Shown here piece by piece: positions 1 to 5,528 of a DNA stretch of 6,140 bases. A program made the position numbers and the translations under genes. The stretch is from Anaerolineae bacterium (GTDB lineage: Bacteria; Chloroflexota; Anaerolineae; J102): positions 1 to 6,140 of the forward strand of contig JALWDV010000843.1 in NCBI GenBank assembly GCA_027036755.1, in the 5' to 3' direction. Position 1 is the first letter of the stretch; the number at the start of each line of letters is the position of its first letter. The notes below the pieces were generated by a model. It had not been told where the DNA came from. It saw nothing but the letters and a program-made list of their open reading frames with translations, and did no database searches.

Positions 1-463
1 GTTGCGGGGTGACGGGGATTTTGATGGGAAGTTGAGGCTGTTGCAGCTCGGGCAGGCCGTCGGGCAGGGTGGGGAAGGGCGTGGGCAGGGGCGGGATGCG
101 CTGCACCGCGGGCGTGGTCCGCAGGATGGGCCGGGCGGGGTACTCGATGAACATGCGGTGGTTGCGGATGCGGCGCAGGCGCTGCGCCCGGCGCTGGGCC
201 AGGAGCATGGCCGCGATGGGGTCGGGATGCTCCCGCTCCAACAGCCGCCGCAGCTCCGCCGCGTCTTTCACCAGGGCCTCGGTCTCGGCCTTGGCCTGGC
301 GGGCCAGCCGGGCCGCGGTCCAGCGCTGGGCGGTGAGCAAGACGGGCTCGCCCTGCGCGTCCACGGGCGTCACCGCCGCACCCAACAGGCCGAAACCGAT
401 GAGGATGACCAGCAGGAGGGCGGCCACAGCGGGCCAGGTGATGCGGGTGAGGTCGAGTTCCAT
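1..463 (-). CDS. Membrane-anchored protein of unknown function, last in the Tad-type cluster (C-terminus beyond window)
   Basis: An open minus-strand frame begins with ATG at 463-461 and runs off the left edge, giving at least 154 residues. I do not recognise the family. Residues about 11-34 are strongly hydrophobic (AVAALLLVILIGFGLLGAA) and form a membrane anchor or uncleaved signal; VDA-Q at 34-37 could be a signal peptidase site. Residues about 45-100 are charged, Ala/Leu/Arg-rich and probably helical (coiled-coil-like). From about 109 the chain becomes proline-rich, suggesting an extended extracytoplasmic linker. The start lies 35 bp after the stop of the TadE/G-like gene, so the two are probably co-transcribed and this may be a Tad pilus accessory protein (inference from position only). 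No Shine-Dalgarno sequence is visible; a heptamer repeat fills the gap. Reading the opposite strand as coding gives only a Gly/Arg/Gln-rich product without recognisable motifs. Confidence 0.7.
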   Translation of the reverse strand, partial: MELDLTRITWPAVAALLLVILIGFGLLGAAVTPVDAQGEPVLLTAQRWTAARLARQAKAETEALVKDAAELRRLLEREHPDPIAAMLLAQRRAQRLRRIRNHRMFIEYPARPILRTTPAVQRIPPLPTPFPTLPDGLPELQQPQLPIKIPVTPQ

Positions 464-466
464 GGG

Positions 467-501
467 GCAGTCCGAGGTCCGGGGTCCGAGGTCCGGGGTC
501 A
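467..501 (-). repeat. Heptamer tandem repeat GGACCYC, about five units
   Basis: On the minus strand the units are GACCCC (preceded by the T of the stop codon), GGACCTC, GGACCCC, GGACCTC and GGACTGC, in exact 7 bp register. They fill practically the whole 35 bp gap between the TadE/G-like stop and the next start, and the stop codon TGA is itself part of the first unit. No spacer structure, so not CRISPR. It resembles short tandemly repeated heptamers known from some cyanobacteria; any function here is unknown. Confidence 0.85.
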
Positions 502-942
502 GCGCACGATCATCCGGTAGCGACTGACAGCGGTGACATGCACCGTAAACGCGGGCGTGAGGCCGAAGATGAGGCGCAGGTCGCCCGCGGCGCGGATGGT
601 GACCTCATCCCGGCCCTCGTCGATGCTCATACCCACGAAGCGGGGATGGTATGTGGCGGGGTCCAGGTTGTGCAGGCTGGCCGTGAACGCGTCGCGGGCC
701 TCGGCCAGGGCGCAGTCGGGCAGCAGCCGGGTCTCGCCCGTGTTCTGGAAGTGGGACCCGTCCACGCATTGGGCTGCGGCGGCCGCGGCGGCATCGGCCG
801 CGGTGGCCAGATTGCTGCGCAGGAGGAAATATCGGGGGACGTCGAGGCTGAGACCGCCCAGGGGCAGGAGCACGGTGACGATGACCAGCGTGCTCCAGAC
901 GAGATCACCTCGGCGATTTTGCAACCAAGTGAAGATGGACAT
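499..942 (-). CDS. TadE/TadG-like pseudopilin (Flp pilus assembly)
   Basis: A 147-residue protein. The N-terminus has the layout of the putative Flp pilus-assembly TadE/G-like domain: a short cytoplasmic stretch ending in RRGD (10-13), one hydrophobic segment (about 14-34), then DVPRYFLLRSNLATAADAAA (34-53), matching the family's pattern of an aspartate after the membrane helix, an aromatic/leucine helix and an alanine-rich AADAAA tract. The remainder is probably periplasmic or extracytoplasmic and ends in beta-rich VTIRAAGDLR...FTVHVTAVSRYR. Two cysteines (59 and 77) could form a disulfide. TadG proteins are usually much longer, so this is closer in size to a TadE-type minor pilin. The chosen ATG at 942-940 is the first start before the N-terminal motif; no Shine-Dalgarno is seen. 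It lies downstream of the Flp pilin and upstream of the membrane-anchored unknown gene. Family call is fairly firm; the precise TadE versus TadG role is not. Confidence 0.82.
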   Translation of the reverse strand: MSIFTWLQNRRGDLVWSTLVIVTVLLPLGGLSLDVPRYFLLRSNLATAADAAAAAAAQCVDGSHFQNTGETRLLPDCALAEARDAFTASLHNLDPATYHPRFVGMSIDEGRDEVTIRAAGDLRLIFGLTPAFTVHVTAVSRYRMIVR

Positions 943-976
943 GACTGTGAGTGCTTGCTTCGCTTTTCAGACAAGG

Positions 977-1043
977 CGTCAAACGTCATAAGGGATTGGA
1001 GCGCCGAATCAACCCCCTGACGTTTTACGTTTGACGTATGACG
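977..1043 (-). repeat. Heptamer repeat CGTCAWA in two inverted blocks, potential hairpin
   Basis: The right block (1016-1043, plus strand) reads CCTGACG, TTTTACG, TTTGACG, TATGACG: four 7 bp units. The left block (977-990) reads CGTCAAA, CGTCATA, the same unit in the opposite orientation. The left block can pair with 1030-1043 over 14 positions with two mismatches, leaving a loop of about 39 nt. It lies between the pilin stop and the TadE/G-like start, where an mRNA hairpin could protect or uncouple the pilin message (inference). Confidence 0.8.
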
Positions 1044-1099
1044 GTTTCATGCTTACGCCGAGTGGTTGGATAAAGGTCACCGCTCATGGGACGTCCAAG

Positions 1100-1273
1100 T
1101 TAGAAAGAGCCTACGACCTCACCCAGCTTGGCTGCGAGCTTTGCGCCCAGCGCGTACCACAGGCCCACCGCAGCCACGACGATGGCTACCAAAATCAATC
1201 CGCGCTCGACCATATCTCCAGAATCATCGGCTAGGAAACGGTAGAAGGGATGTTGAAGGAGGGGTTGGATCAT
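1100..1273 (-). CDS. flp: Flp-type pilin (Tad/type IVc pilus major subunit), 57 aa
   Basis: A short gene with ATG at 1273-1271 and TAA at 1102-1100. The N-terminus MIQPLLQHPFYRFLADDSGD is followed by MVERGLILVAIVVAAVGLWY and ends ALGAKLAAKLGEVVGSF. This is the Flp layout: a short basic leader with an acidic D-D/E-S-G stretch, a conserved glutamate (E23), a hydrophobic helix (about 25-41) and a short G-K-L-A-type tail. A TadV-like prepilin peptidase would probably cut after S18 (placing E23 at +5) or G19; the usual E-Y pair is E-R here. A good Shine-Dalgarno, GAGGTG (1289-1284), lies 10 nt before the start and fixes it against the internal ATG at residue 21. The protein would assemble into the pilus fibre, powered by a CpaF/TadA ATPase such as the one at 4266-5528. 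It is first in a unit with the TadE/G-like gene. Strong family fit despite small size. Confidence 0.85.
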   Translation of the reverse strand: MIQPLLQHPFYRFLADDSGDMVERGLILVAIVVAAVGLWYALGAKLAAKLGEVVGSF

Positions 1274-1283
1274 GGGGTATTTG

Positions 1284-1289
1284 CACCTC
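1284..1289 (-). promoter_or_regulatory. Ribosome binding site of the flp pilin
   Basis: GAGGTG on the minus strand, 10 nt before the ATG at 1273. It selects the upstream start over the internal ATG and is the only clear Shine-Dalgarno among the minus-strand genes here. Confidence 0.7.
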
Positions 1290-1310
1290 GGAAATGAATG
1301 GGAAAAAGGC

Positions 1311-1350
1311 GGAAAAGAAAAAGGACCCCGCGAGAAATCACGGAGTCCTT
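1311..1350 (-). terminator. Intrinsic terminator hairpin inside the flp leader (candidate attenuator)
   Basis: Read on the minus strand, 1350-1321 folds into a 13 bp stem with a UUUC tetraloop. All positions pair, two of them as G-U, and a TTTCTTTTCC tract follows. On the plus strand the two wobbles become C-A mismatches and no T-tract follows, so it is oriented for minus-strand transcription. It lies between the proposed flp promoter and the flp start. No gene on that strand ends just before it, so it either attenuates flp transcription or ends a very short RNA. Confidence 0.7.
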
Positions 1351-1380
1351 GGCTTGGGCGCAGTGCGCGCCTCTGCTGCG

Positions 1381-1409
1381 ATTATGGCATCCTCACCGCC
1401 CGCGGGCAA
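1381..1409 (-). promoter_or_regulatory. Probable promoter of the flp unit
   Basis: On the minus strand, TTGCCC (1409-1404) is separated by 17 bp from CATAAT (1386-1381), preceded by TGC, an extended -10. Predicted transcription start about 1374, giving a leader of about 100 nt that contains a small GC hairpin (1371-1357) and then the terminator hairpin. Motif match only. Confidence 0.5.
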
Positions 1410-1440
1410 TGGCGGAGTTGGAGGATAAATTGGAATGGGC

Positions 1441-1469
1441 TTGCCAAATATCGGTATCGGAACTATAAT
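1441..1469 (+). promoter_or_regulatory. Sigma70-type promoter of the fic operon
   Basis: TTGCCA (1441-1446), a 17 bp spacer and a perfect TATAAT (1464-1469). Predicted start near 1476, about 28 nt before the fic ATG at 1504. This placement argues against the longer reading-frame start at 1435, which lies upstream of the -35 box. Confidence 0.72.
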
Positions 1470-1488
1470 AATCCTGCCTATCCGATAC
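1449..1488 (+). promoter_or_regulatory. Operator-like inverted repeat around the fic -10 box
   Basis: GTATCGGA (1454-1461) and TCCGATAC (1481-1488) are perfect 8 bp inverted arms 19 bp apart, flanking the -10 box and the predicted start. An additional TATCGG (1449-1454) sits directly before the left arm, giving three TATCGG half-sites. The position is classic for a repressor site; the Fic protein's own C-terminal DNA-binding-like domain is a candidate ligand (inference). Confidence 0.6.
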
Positions 1489-1503
1489 AATTACGGTGTA
1501 CCT

Positions 1504-2457
1504 ATGCCCCAAGTCCTACTCGAAACCCGACTCTTCAATCGCATCCAACAGAAAAAAGCGCAGCTTGATCAACTGCGCCCTCTGCCCGCGGCCGCGGTGC
1601 AGCGCCTGCGCGAGCAATTGATGGTGGAATGGATTTACAACTCAAACGCCATCGAGGGCAGCACGTTGACCTTGCGTGAGACGCAGCTCATCCTGGAAAC
1701 GGGCCTTACCATTGGCGGCAAGAGCCTGCGCGAACATTTCGAGGTCATCAATCATCGCGACGCCATTCGCTATGTCGAATCCCTGGTGGCGGAAGACGCC
1801 CCCATCACGCCGCAAATCGTGCGCGAGTTGCATCATCTGGTTCTGAAAGGCATCGATGACGAAAACGCCGGGCAATATCGGGTGCTGGCCGTGCGTATTG
1901 CGGGATCGTCTCACCAGCCACCAAGAGCCTGGGAAGTGCCAGCCCGCATGCAGGATTGGAGCGACTGGCTGAACGACGCCGCCATGGCGCTGCACCCCGT
2001 GGAGCGAGCCGCCATGGCTCATCACAGGCTCGTCGCCATCCATCCCTTCATCGATGGCAATGGCCGCACAGCTCGACTGGTGATGAACCTGTTGCTGATG
2101 AGGGATGGGTATCCTCCCACCGTCATTCGACAGGAGAATCGACGTCAGTATTACAAAGTCCTGGCCCAGGCCGATGGCGGGAATCATCGTCCGCTGGTGA
2201 ATTTCGTGGGCATGGCTGTGGAGCGCAGCCTGACGCTTTACCTGGAAGCCTGCACGCCCGATATTCCTGTTGCTGAGGATAGCGTTTGGATACCGCTGCG
2301 TGAAGCCGCAGAGGGCACGCCTTATTCCCAGGAGTATCTCAGCCTGCTGGCCCGCCGCGGGCGGCTGGAAGCTGTGAAGCGGGGCCGTGTCTGGTATACC
2401 ACCCGCCAGGCGGTGGCGGACTACATGCAGTCGCTAAAGCGTTCCCCAAAATCATGA
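1504..2457 (+). CDS. fic: Class II Fic family AMP-transferase with C-terminal HTH-like domain
   Basis: A 317-residue protein. Fic enzymes transfer AMP (or related groups) from nucleotide to Ser/Thr/Tyr of target proteins. The catalytic motif HPFIDGNGRTAR is intact at 180-191: H180 is the expected base, D184 binds metal, the G185-N186-G187 loop holds the phosphates, and R188/R191 are the conserved arginines. An N-terminal inhibitory helix carries SNAIEG (47-52), the (S/T)xxxE(G/N) motif, placing it in autoinhibited class II with E51 as the blocking residue. YRVLAVRIAGSSHQPP (125-140) is the typical flap region. Residues about 263-310 (IPLREAAE...LARRGRLEAVKRGRVWYTT) resemble an excisionase/MerR-like winged helix, suggesting DNA binding. 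I chose the ATG at 1504 because the in-frame start at 1435 lies upstream of the promoter and would add an atypical hydrophobic leader; only a weak GGTG precedes 1504. First gene of an operon with the HEAT-like and methyltransferase genes. The target is unknown. Confidence 0.93.
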   Translation: MPQVLLETRLFNRIQQKKAQLDQLRPLPAAAVQRLREQLMVEWIYNSNAIEGSTLTLRETQLILETGLTIGGKSLREHFEVINHRDAIRYVESLVAEDAPITPQIVRELHHLVLKGIDDENAGQYRVLAVRIAGSSHQPPRAWEVPARMQDWSDWLNDAAMALHPVERAAMAHHRLVAIHPFIDGNGRTARLVMNLLLMRDGYPPTVIRQENRRQYYKVLAQADGGNHRPLVNFVGMAVERSLTLYLEACTPDIPVAEDSVWIPLREAAEGTPYSQEYLSLLARRGRLEAVKRGRVWYTTRQAVADYMQSLKRSPKS

Positions 2458-2475
2458 TAGGGCAAGGGGGTTCTC

Positions 2476-3105
2476 ATGTCCGTCCTCGAACGATTGGCGT
2501 CCGCACAGGGACGCCGCGACGATGTTCCCAATCAGGAACTGGCCCGCGAGCTGGCCCAGTCGCGGGATGAGGAGGCCATCCGCGAGCTGGTCGCGCATCT
2601 GCACGACCGCGACCGCAAGATTCAGAGCGATTGCATCAAGACCCTGTACGAGATCGGCTACCTCGCGCCCGAACTCATCGCGCCCTATGTGGATGAATTC
2701 CTGGCCCTGCTCCCCAGCCGTAACAATCGCCTGGTCTGGGGCGGCATGATCGCGCTTTCGACCATCGCCCATCTCCAGGCGCCCATGCTGTTCGAGCACC
2801 GGCAGGAGATCCAACGGGCCATCGACCAGGGCTCGGTGATCACCATGGATCGGGGCATTCGGGCGCTGGCCACGGTCGCGGCCCAGGATGCCGCGTATCG
2901 CCGGGCATTGTTCCCCTATCTGCTGGCCCACCTGCAAACCTGTCGGCCCAAAGACCTGCCCGCTCGGGCCGAGGCGGCCCTGGTCGCGGTGGATGACACA
3001 AACCGACAGGCGTTCATCGAGACATTGCAACAGCGCATGCCCGACATGAGCCCCTCCCAGGCCCGGCGCTTGCGGAAAGTCATGGCCGCGGCGGAGAAAT
3101 CATAG
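2476..3105 (+). CDS. HEAT-like helical repeat protein
   Basis: A 209-residue, all-helical soluble protein without signal peptide or membrane segment. Paired amphipathic helices with HEAT/armadillo character recur, for example DEEAIRELVAHLHDRDRKIQ (31-50), then SDCIKTLYEIGYLAPELIAP (51-70), NRLVWGGMIALSTIAHL (84-100) and a later pair around 127-155. Such repeats usually form a curved scaffold for binding proteins; no catalytic residues are recognisable. The ATG at 2476 is preceded by AAGGGGG six nt upstream, and the gene begins 18 bp after fic, so they are very probably co-transcribed. Position suggests a partner, adaptor or substrate of Fic, but that is inference only; it could equally be an independent housekeeping-type repeat protein. 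Confidence 0.82.
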   Translation: MSVLERLASAQGRRDDVPNQELARELAQSRDEEAIRELVAHLHDRDRKIQSDCIKTLYEIGYLAPELIAPYVDEFLALLPSRNNRLVWGGMIALSTIAHLQAPMLFEHRQEIQRAIDQGSVITMDRGIRALATVAAQDAAYRRALFPYLLAHLQTCRPKDLPARAEAALVAVDDTNRQAFIETLQQRMPDMSPSQARRLRKVMAAAEKS

Positions 3106-3116
3106 GAGAGAGTCCC

Positions 3117-3884
3117 ATGCTCAAACGTTTGGGCCGCGTGTTGGTCTACCTGTTGGCGATCCTGGCCCTATACCAGATCGTCATCCGCATTCTGGCCAAA
3201 GGGTTCCGGCGCTGGGTTCAGGTCCCCGCGCCTGCCTTCCTGGGCTATTTCCTTTCCAGCCGCTTCCGATATGGGCTGCAACCATCGGTCGAAGTCATCC
3301 GCCGCAGCGGCATCGAGCCAGGCATGAACGTGCTGGACCTGGGCTGTGGCAGCGGCGCGCTGGCGTTGCCCCTGGCCGATTTCGTGGGCGAGCAAGGACG
3401 GGTCATCGCGGTGGATTTGCAAAGACACATGCTCCGACAGCTCACCGCGCGCATGACGCCCGCGGATTTCGACTGCAACCTGCCCGTGCAGGCGTCCGCC
3501 TACGCCCTGCCCCTGGCCAACGCCAGTCTGGACGCCTGTGTGATGAGCTCGACCTTACAGGAAATCCCCAACAGACAGCGGGCGCTGCGGGAGGTGTGGC
3601 GGGTGCTGAAGCCGGGCGGCATCCTGGCTGTCACCGAATTTCTCATCGATCCCGACTACCCCCTCATATCCACCACCATACGCCTCGGGGAGGAAGCCGG
3701 CTTCGAGGTTAAGGCTGTGAAGGGGACTTTCTGGAACTACACGGTGCGGTTCCGCAAGATGCCCGACGCCTACCAGGCCATGTTGCGCGTGTCGCGGAAA
3801 CTTGAAGATAGCGGCGTCACAGCCCGTGGGCTCTATGAGGCTTCTCGCCAGGAATTGGAGGACAGGACAGACCGTTTGCTGTGA
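3117..3884 (+). CDS. Membrane-anchored class I SAM-dependent methyltransferase
   Basis: A 255-residue protein of the Methyltransf_11 / UbiE-like type. Residues about 8-26 form a hydrophobic anchor followed by a basic stretch (KGFRRW), so the catalytic domain probably sits on the cytoplasmic face of the membrane. Motif I, NVLDLGCGSG (71-80), binds SAM; the acidic residue after strand 2 is D100 in RVIAVDLQ; SLDACVMSSTLQEI (137-150) is the motif IV region; and LREVWRVLKPGGILAVTEF (157-175) is the usual post-motif segment. The substrate cannot be named; a lipid, quinone or small molecule would fit a membrane-tethered enzyme. The start at 3117 has a strong AGGAGAG Shine-Dalgarno overlapping the HEAT-like stop codon, so translation is probably coupled. 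It is last in the fic operon and is followed by a terminator. Confidence 0.9.
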   Translation: MLKRLGRVLVYLLAILALYQIVIRILAKGFRRWVQVPAPAFLGYFLSSRFRYGLQPSVEVIRRSGIEPGMNVLDLGCGSGALALPLADFVGEQGRVIAVDLQRHMLRQLTARMTPADFDCNLPVQASAYALPLANASLDACVMSSTLQEIPNRQRALREVWRVLKPGGILAVTEFLIDPDYPLISTTIRLGEEAGFEVKAVKGTFWNYTVRFRKMPDAYQAMLRVSRKLEDSGVTARGLYEASRQELEDRTDRLL

Positions 3885-3897
3885 GGGGCGCTGCTGT

Positions 3898-3937
3898 AAA
3901 AAGCGACCTGACTTTATCGCGGTTTGAGGTCGTTTTT
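3898..3937 (+). terminator. Bidirectional intrinsic terminator between convergent genes
   Basis: AAAAAGCGACCT (3898-3909) pairs with AGGTCGTTTTT (3927-3937) with one bulged G and a 17 nt loop. The stem is bounded by A and T tracts on opposite sides, so it can terminate both the plus-strand fic operon (ends 3884) and the minus-strand cpaF unit (ends 3949). Confidence 0.8.
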
Positions 3938-3948
3938 AACAAGATTCC

Positions 3949-4218
3949 TCACAATCCCTCTTTCCTGAACACGGCCACGGCCTGGCCCGAGATGACGTCG
4001 TCCGAGCCCGCGCCGAAGAGACGCAGCAGGCCGCCGAAGAAGTTGGGCACGCGCCAGGATACGGTGGCGGTCACCTGTCCGCCCGGCCCCCGCCGCGGCC
4101 AGGGGATGCGAGGGATGAGCAGGGCCACGGTCAGGCCCGCGGCCAGCGCGGCGAGGAAGGGGAGGAGGGTTTTGCCGATGGTGAAGAAGTCGAGGGAAAG
4201 GAGGTCGGATGGGGACAC
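3949..4218 (-). CDS. Small membrane protein with TadE-like C-terminal tail, downstream of cpaF
   Basis: An 89-residue protein starting at GTG 4218-4216; an in-frame stop lies a few codons upstream and no earlier start exists. A single hydrophobic helix (about 14-35, IGKTLLPFLAALAAGLTVAL) is followed by a basic Pro/Arg stretch, then QVTATVSWRVPNFFGGLLRL and DDVISGQAVAVFRKEGL. That tail resembles the C-terminus of TadE minor pilins (V-T-V-T-Y-R-hydrophobic-P...L...A.A.R.E), but the alanine-rich pilin middle is missing. It may be a reduced TadE-like subunit or an accessory protein for the ATPase. It begins 47 bp after cpaF and ends at the bidirectional terminator, so it is the last gene of that unit. 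There is no Shine-Dalgarno. Real gene likely; function only suggested by context and the tail. Confidence 0.68.
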   Translation of the reverse strand: MSPSDLLSLDFFTIGKTLLPFLAALAAGLTVALLIPRIPWPRRGPGGQVTATVSWRVPNFFGGLLRLFGAGSDDVISGQAVAVFRKEGL

Positions 4219-4227
4219 GGGTGGGAT

Positions 4228-4259
4228 GAGATTGGGAGATTAGGAGATTGAGAGATTGG
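4228..4259 (-). repeat. Octamer tandem repeat CAATCTCY, four units
   Basis: On the plus strand: GAGATTGG, GAGATTAG, GAGATTGA, GAGATTGG in exact 8 bp register, filling most of the gap between the cpaF stop (4266) and the GTG of the small membrane protein (4218). Pyrimidine-rich on the transcribed sense strand, leaving no Shine-Dalgarno. Confidence 0.85.
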
Positions 4260-4265
4260 TTGGCG

Positions 4266-5528
4266 TCAGATGCGGGCGCGAGTAGGCGGCTGCATCCTCT
4301 CCTCCCCTGGCTTCCAGAGTTGGCGGAAGGTTACGTTCTTGCCAGCCAGGCCCGCCACCTCCCAAACGCCCAGGCCGCGGCGCACGCCCTCCCGCCAGCC
4401 CACCTGCACCACCAGGTCCAGGGCCTCGGCGAACATGCCGCGGGCCGCCTGGTAGCTCACGCCCGCATCGGAATACATAATCACGCACATGCGATGCACC
4501 GCGTGCTCGGGGCCGTCTGCATGGAAGGTGGTCATACCCGCGTGGTCGGACATGATGGCCCGGAACAACGACATAGCGGCCTGGCCCGTGCGCACCTCGC
4601 CCACCAGGATCACCTCAGGCGCCATGCGCAGGGCGTCATCTACGCCGTCGGCCACGGTGTAGGGCGGCGTGTCGGAGCCAGGGGGCGCGTGCCGGGCCTC
4701 CAGGGCGATGACGTTGAGATGGGGCAGCCAGATCTCGTTGGGGTCCTCCACGGTGACGATGCGGGTTTCGCGGGGGATGCCGTGGGCCAGGGCCGAGAGC
4801 AGGGTCGTCTTGCCCGAGCCGGTGCCGCCGGCGATGAGCACCCGCAGGCGACTGGCGACTGCTTCAAGGAGCGCGTCCATCACCGGCTGCGGGAACACGT
4901 TCCAGGCCACGATTTGCTCGGGCGGGACGGGTTTGGGCTCGTAGAGGCGGATGGAGAGGACGGGGTAGTCGCCCACGACCAGGGATGGGTGGATGACCTT
5001 GATGCGGGCGCCGCCGAAGCCGAGCGCGGGGTCGCGGGGGATTTTGGCGTCCACGGTGGGAGTGGCCTCGGTGCAGGCCTTGCCCTCGGGCGCCAGCAGG
5101 CGTTCGATGACCTGCCACGCCTCCTCGATGCCCGGTTTCACGTCGGGCAGGAGCGCGTGAGCAAGCTGGCCTTTGGGCCGCGCCCAGACGCTGCCATCCG
5201 CGTTGAGCTGGATATCGGTGTAGTCATCGCAGTGGGGCGGGATCAGGGGATCGAGGAAGCGCAACCCGCCCACCTGGGAGATGACCTGGGAAAGATATGG
5301 GGCCAGTTCATCTTCGGGCACGGAGGCGAAGCCCCGGTCAGATAGCGCAGCCAGCAGGGCCTTGCGGGCCAGGTCGCTGACTTTGGCCCGGTTGCGGGCC
5401 TGGGCCAGGGGCAAGGCCGCCAGTTGTTCGCCCGCGCGGGCCACCGCCTCCTGCCAGTCCTCGGGCGAGAGGGGCTTGCGGGTAGCGCTCCACCAGGTCG
5501 GCGGCGGGGTGTGGATGGTGAAAGACAT
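4266..5528 (-). CDS. cpaF: CpaF/TadA-type secretion ATPase of the Tad pilus
   Basis: A 420-residue type II/IV secretion NTPase that hydrolyses ATP at the inner face of the membrane to drive Flp pilus assembly. Visible motifs: Walker A GGTGSGKTT (234-242), Asp box VTVEDPNEIWL (258-268, E261 probable catalytic), Walker B-type VILVGEVRTG (306-315, E311) and His box MTTFHAD (332-338). The N-terminal domain includes DDYTDIQLNADGSVWARPKG (101-120), matching the DIMVN...-type segment of the family. Length is normal for CpaF. The His box is one residue tighter than the usual GHDGSL(S/T)TVHAN pattern, and the end is Arg/Pro-rich, so this is a divergent branch. The ATG at 5528-5526 is preceded by a heptamer repeat and no Shine-Dalgarno. 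Only the small membrane protein follows; TadB/TadC platform genes are not in the window. It is transcribed divergently from vapBC. Confidence 0.93.
   Translation of the reverse strand: MSFTIHTPPPTWWSATRKPLSPEDWQEAVARAGEQLAALPLAQARNRAKVSDLARKALLAALSDRGFASVPEDELAPYLSQVISQVGGLRFLDPLIPPHCDDYTDIQLNADGSVWARPKGQLAHALLPDVKPGIEEAWQVIERLLAPEGKACTEATPTVDAKIPRDPALGFGGARIKVIHPSLVVGDYPVLSIRLYEPKPVPPEQIVAWNVFPQPVMDALLEAVASRLRVLIAGGTGSGKTTLLSALAHGIPRETRIVTVEDPNEIWLPHLNVIALEARHAPPGSDTPPYTVADGVDDALRMAPEVILVGEVRTGQAAMSLFRAIMSDHAGMTTFHADGPEHAVHRMCVIMYSDAGVSYQAARGMFAEALDLVVQVGWREGVRRGLGVWEVAGLAGKNVTFRQLWKPGEERMQPPTRARI

Noticed and set aside
2..527. Two plus-strand open frames at the left edge
   Set aside because: Products are Gly/Gln/Arg-rich or Arg/Ser-rich without domains and lie antisense to the membrane-anchored minus-strand gene.
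533..1020. Plus-strand open frames opposite the TadE/G-like gene
   Set aside because: No recognisable domains; the minus-strand frame has a clear TadE/G-like N-terminus.
467..1043. CRISPR-like array
   Set aside because: Repeats are contiguous 7 bp units without spacers and no Cas genes are present.
1031..1428. Plus-strand small open frames between the TadE/G-like and fic genes
   Set aside because: They run antisense to the pilin and its leader, have no ribosome binding sites and show no family features.
1435..1503. N-terminal extension of the Fic protein from ATG 1435
   Set aside because: The codon lies upstream of a near-consensus promoter and the added residues are hydrophobic and unlike Fic N-termini.
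1642..2187. Minus-strand open frame (181 codons) opposite fic
   Set aside because: Antisense to a Fic protein with intact catalytic motifs and without its own start signals.
3885..4266. Insertion-sequence remnant at the right border of the fic operon
   Set aside because: No transposase fragment, terminal inverted repeat or target duplication is visible; the inverted repeat at 3898-3937 is better explained as a bidirectional terminator.
4248..5345. Long plus-strand open frame opposite cpaF (365 codons)
   Set aside because: Its product is a His/Gly/Ala-rich sequence without motifs, fully antisense to a well-supported ATPase; it is a by-product of GC-rich codon usage.
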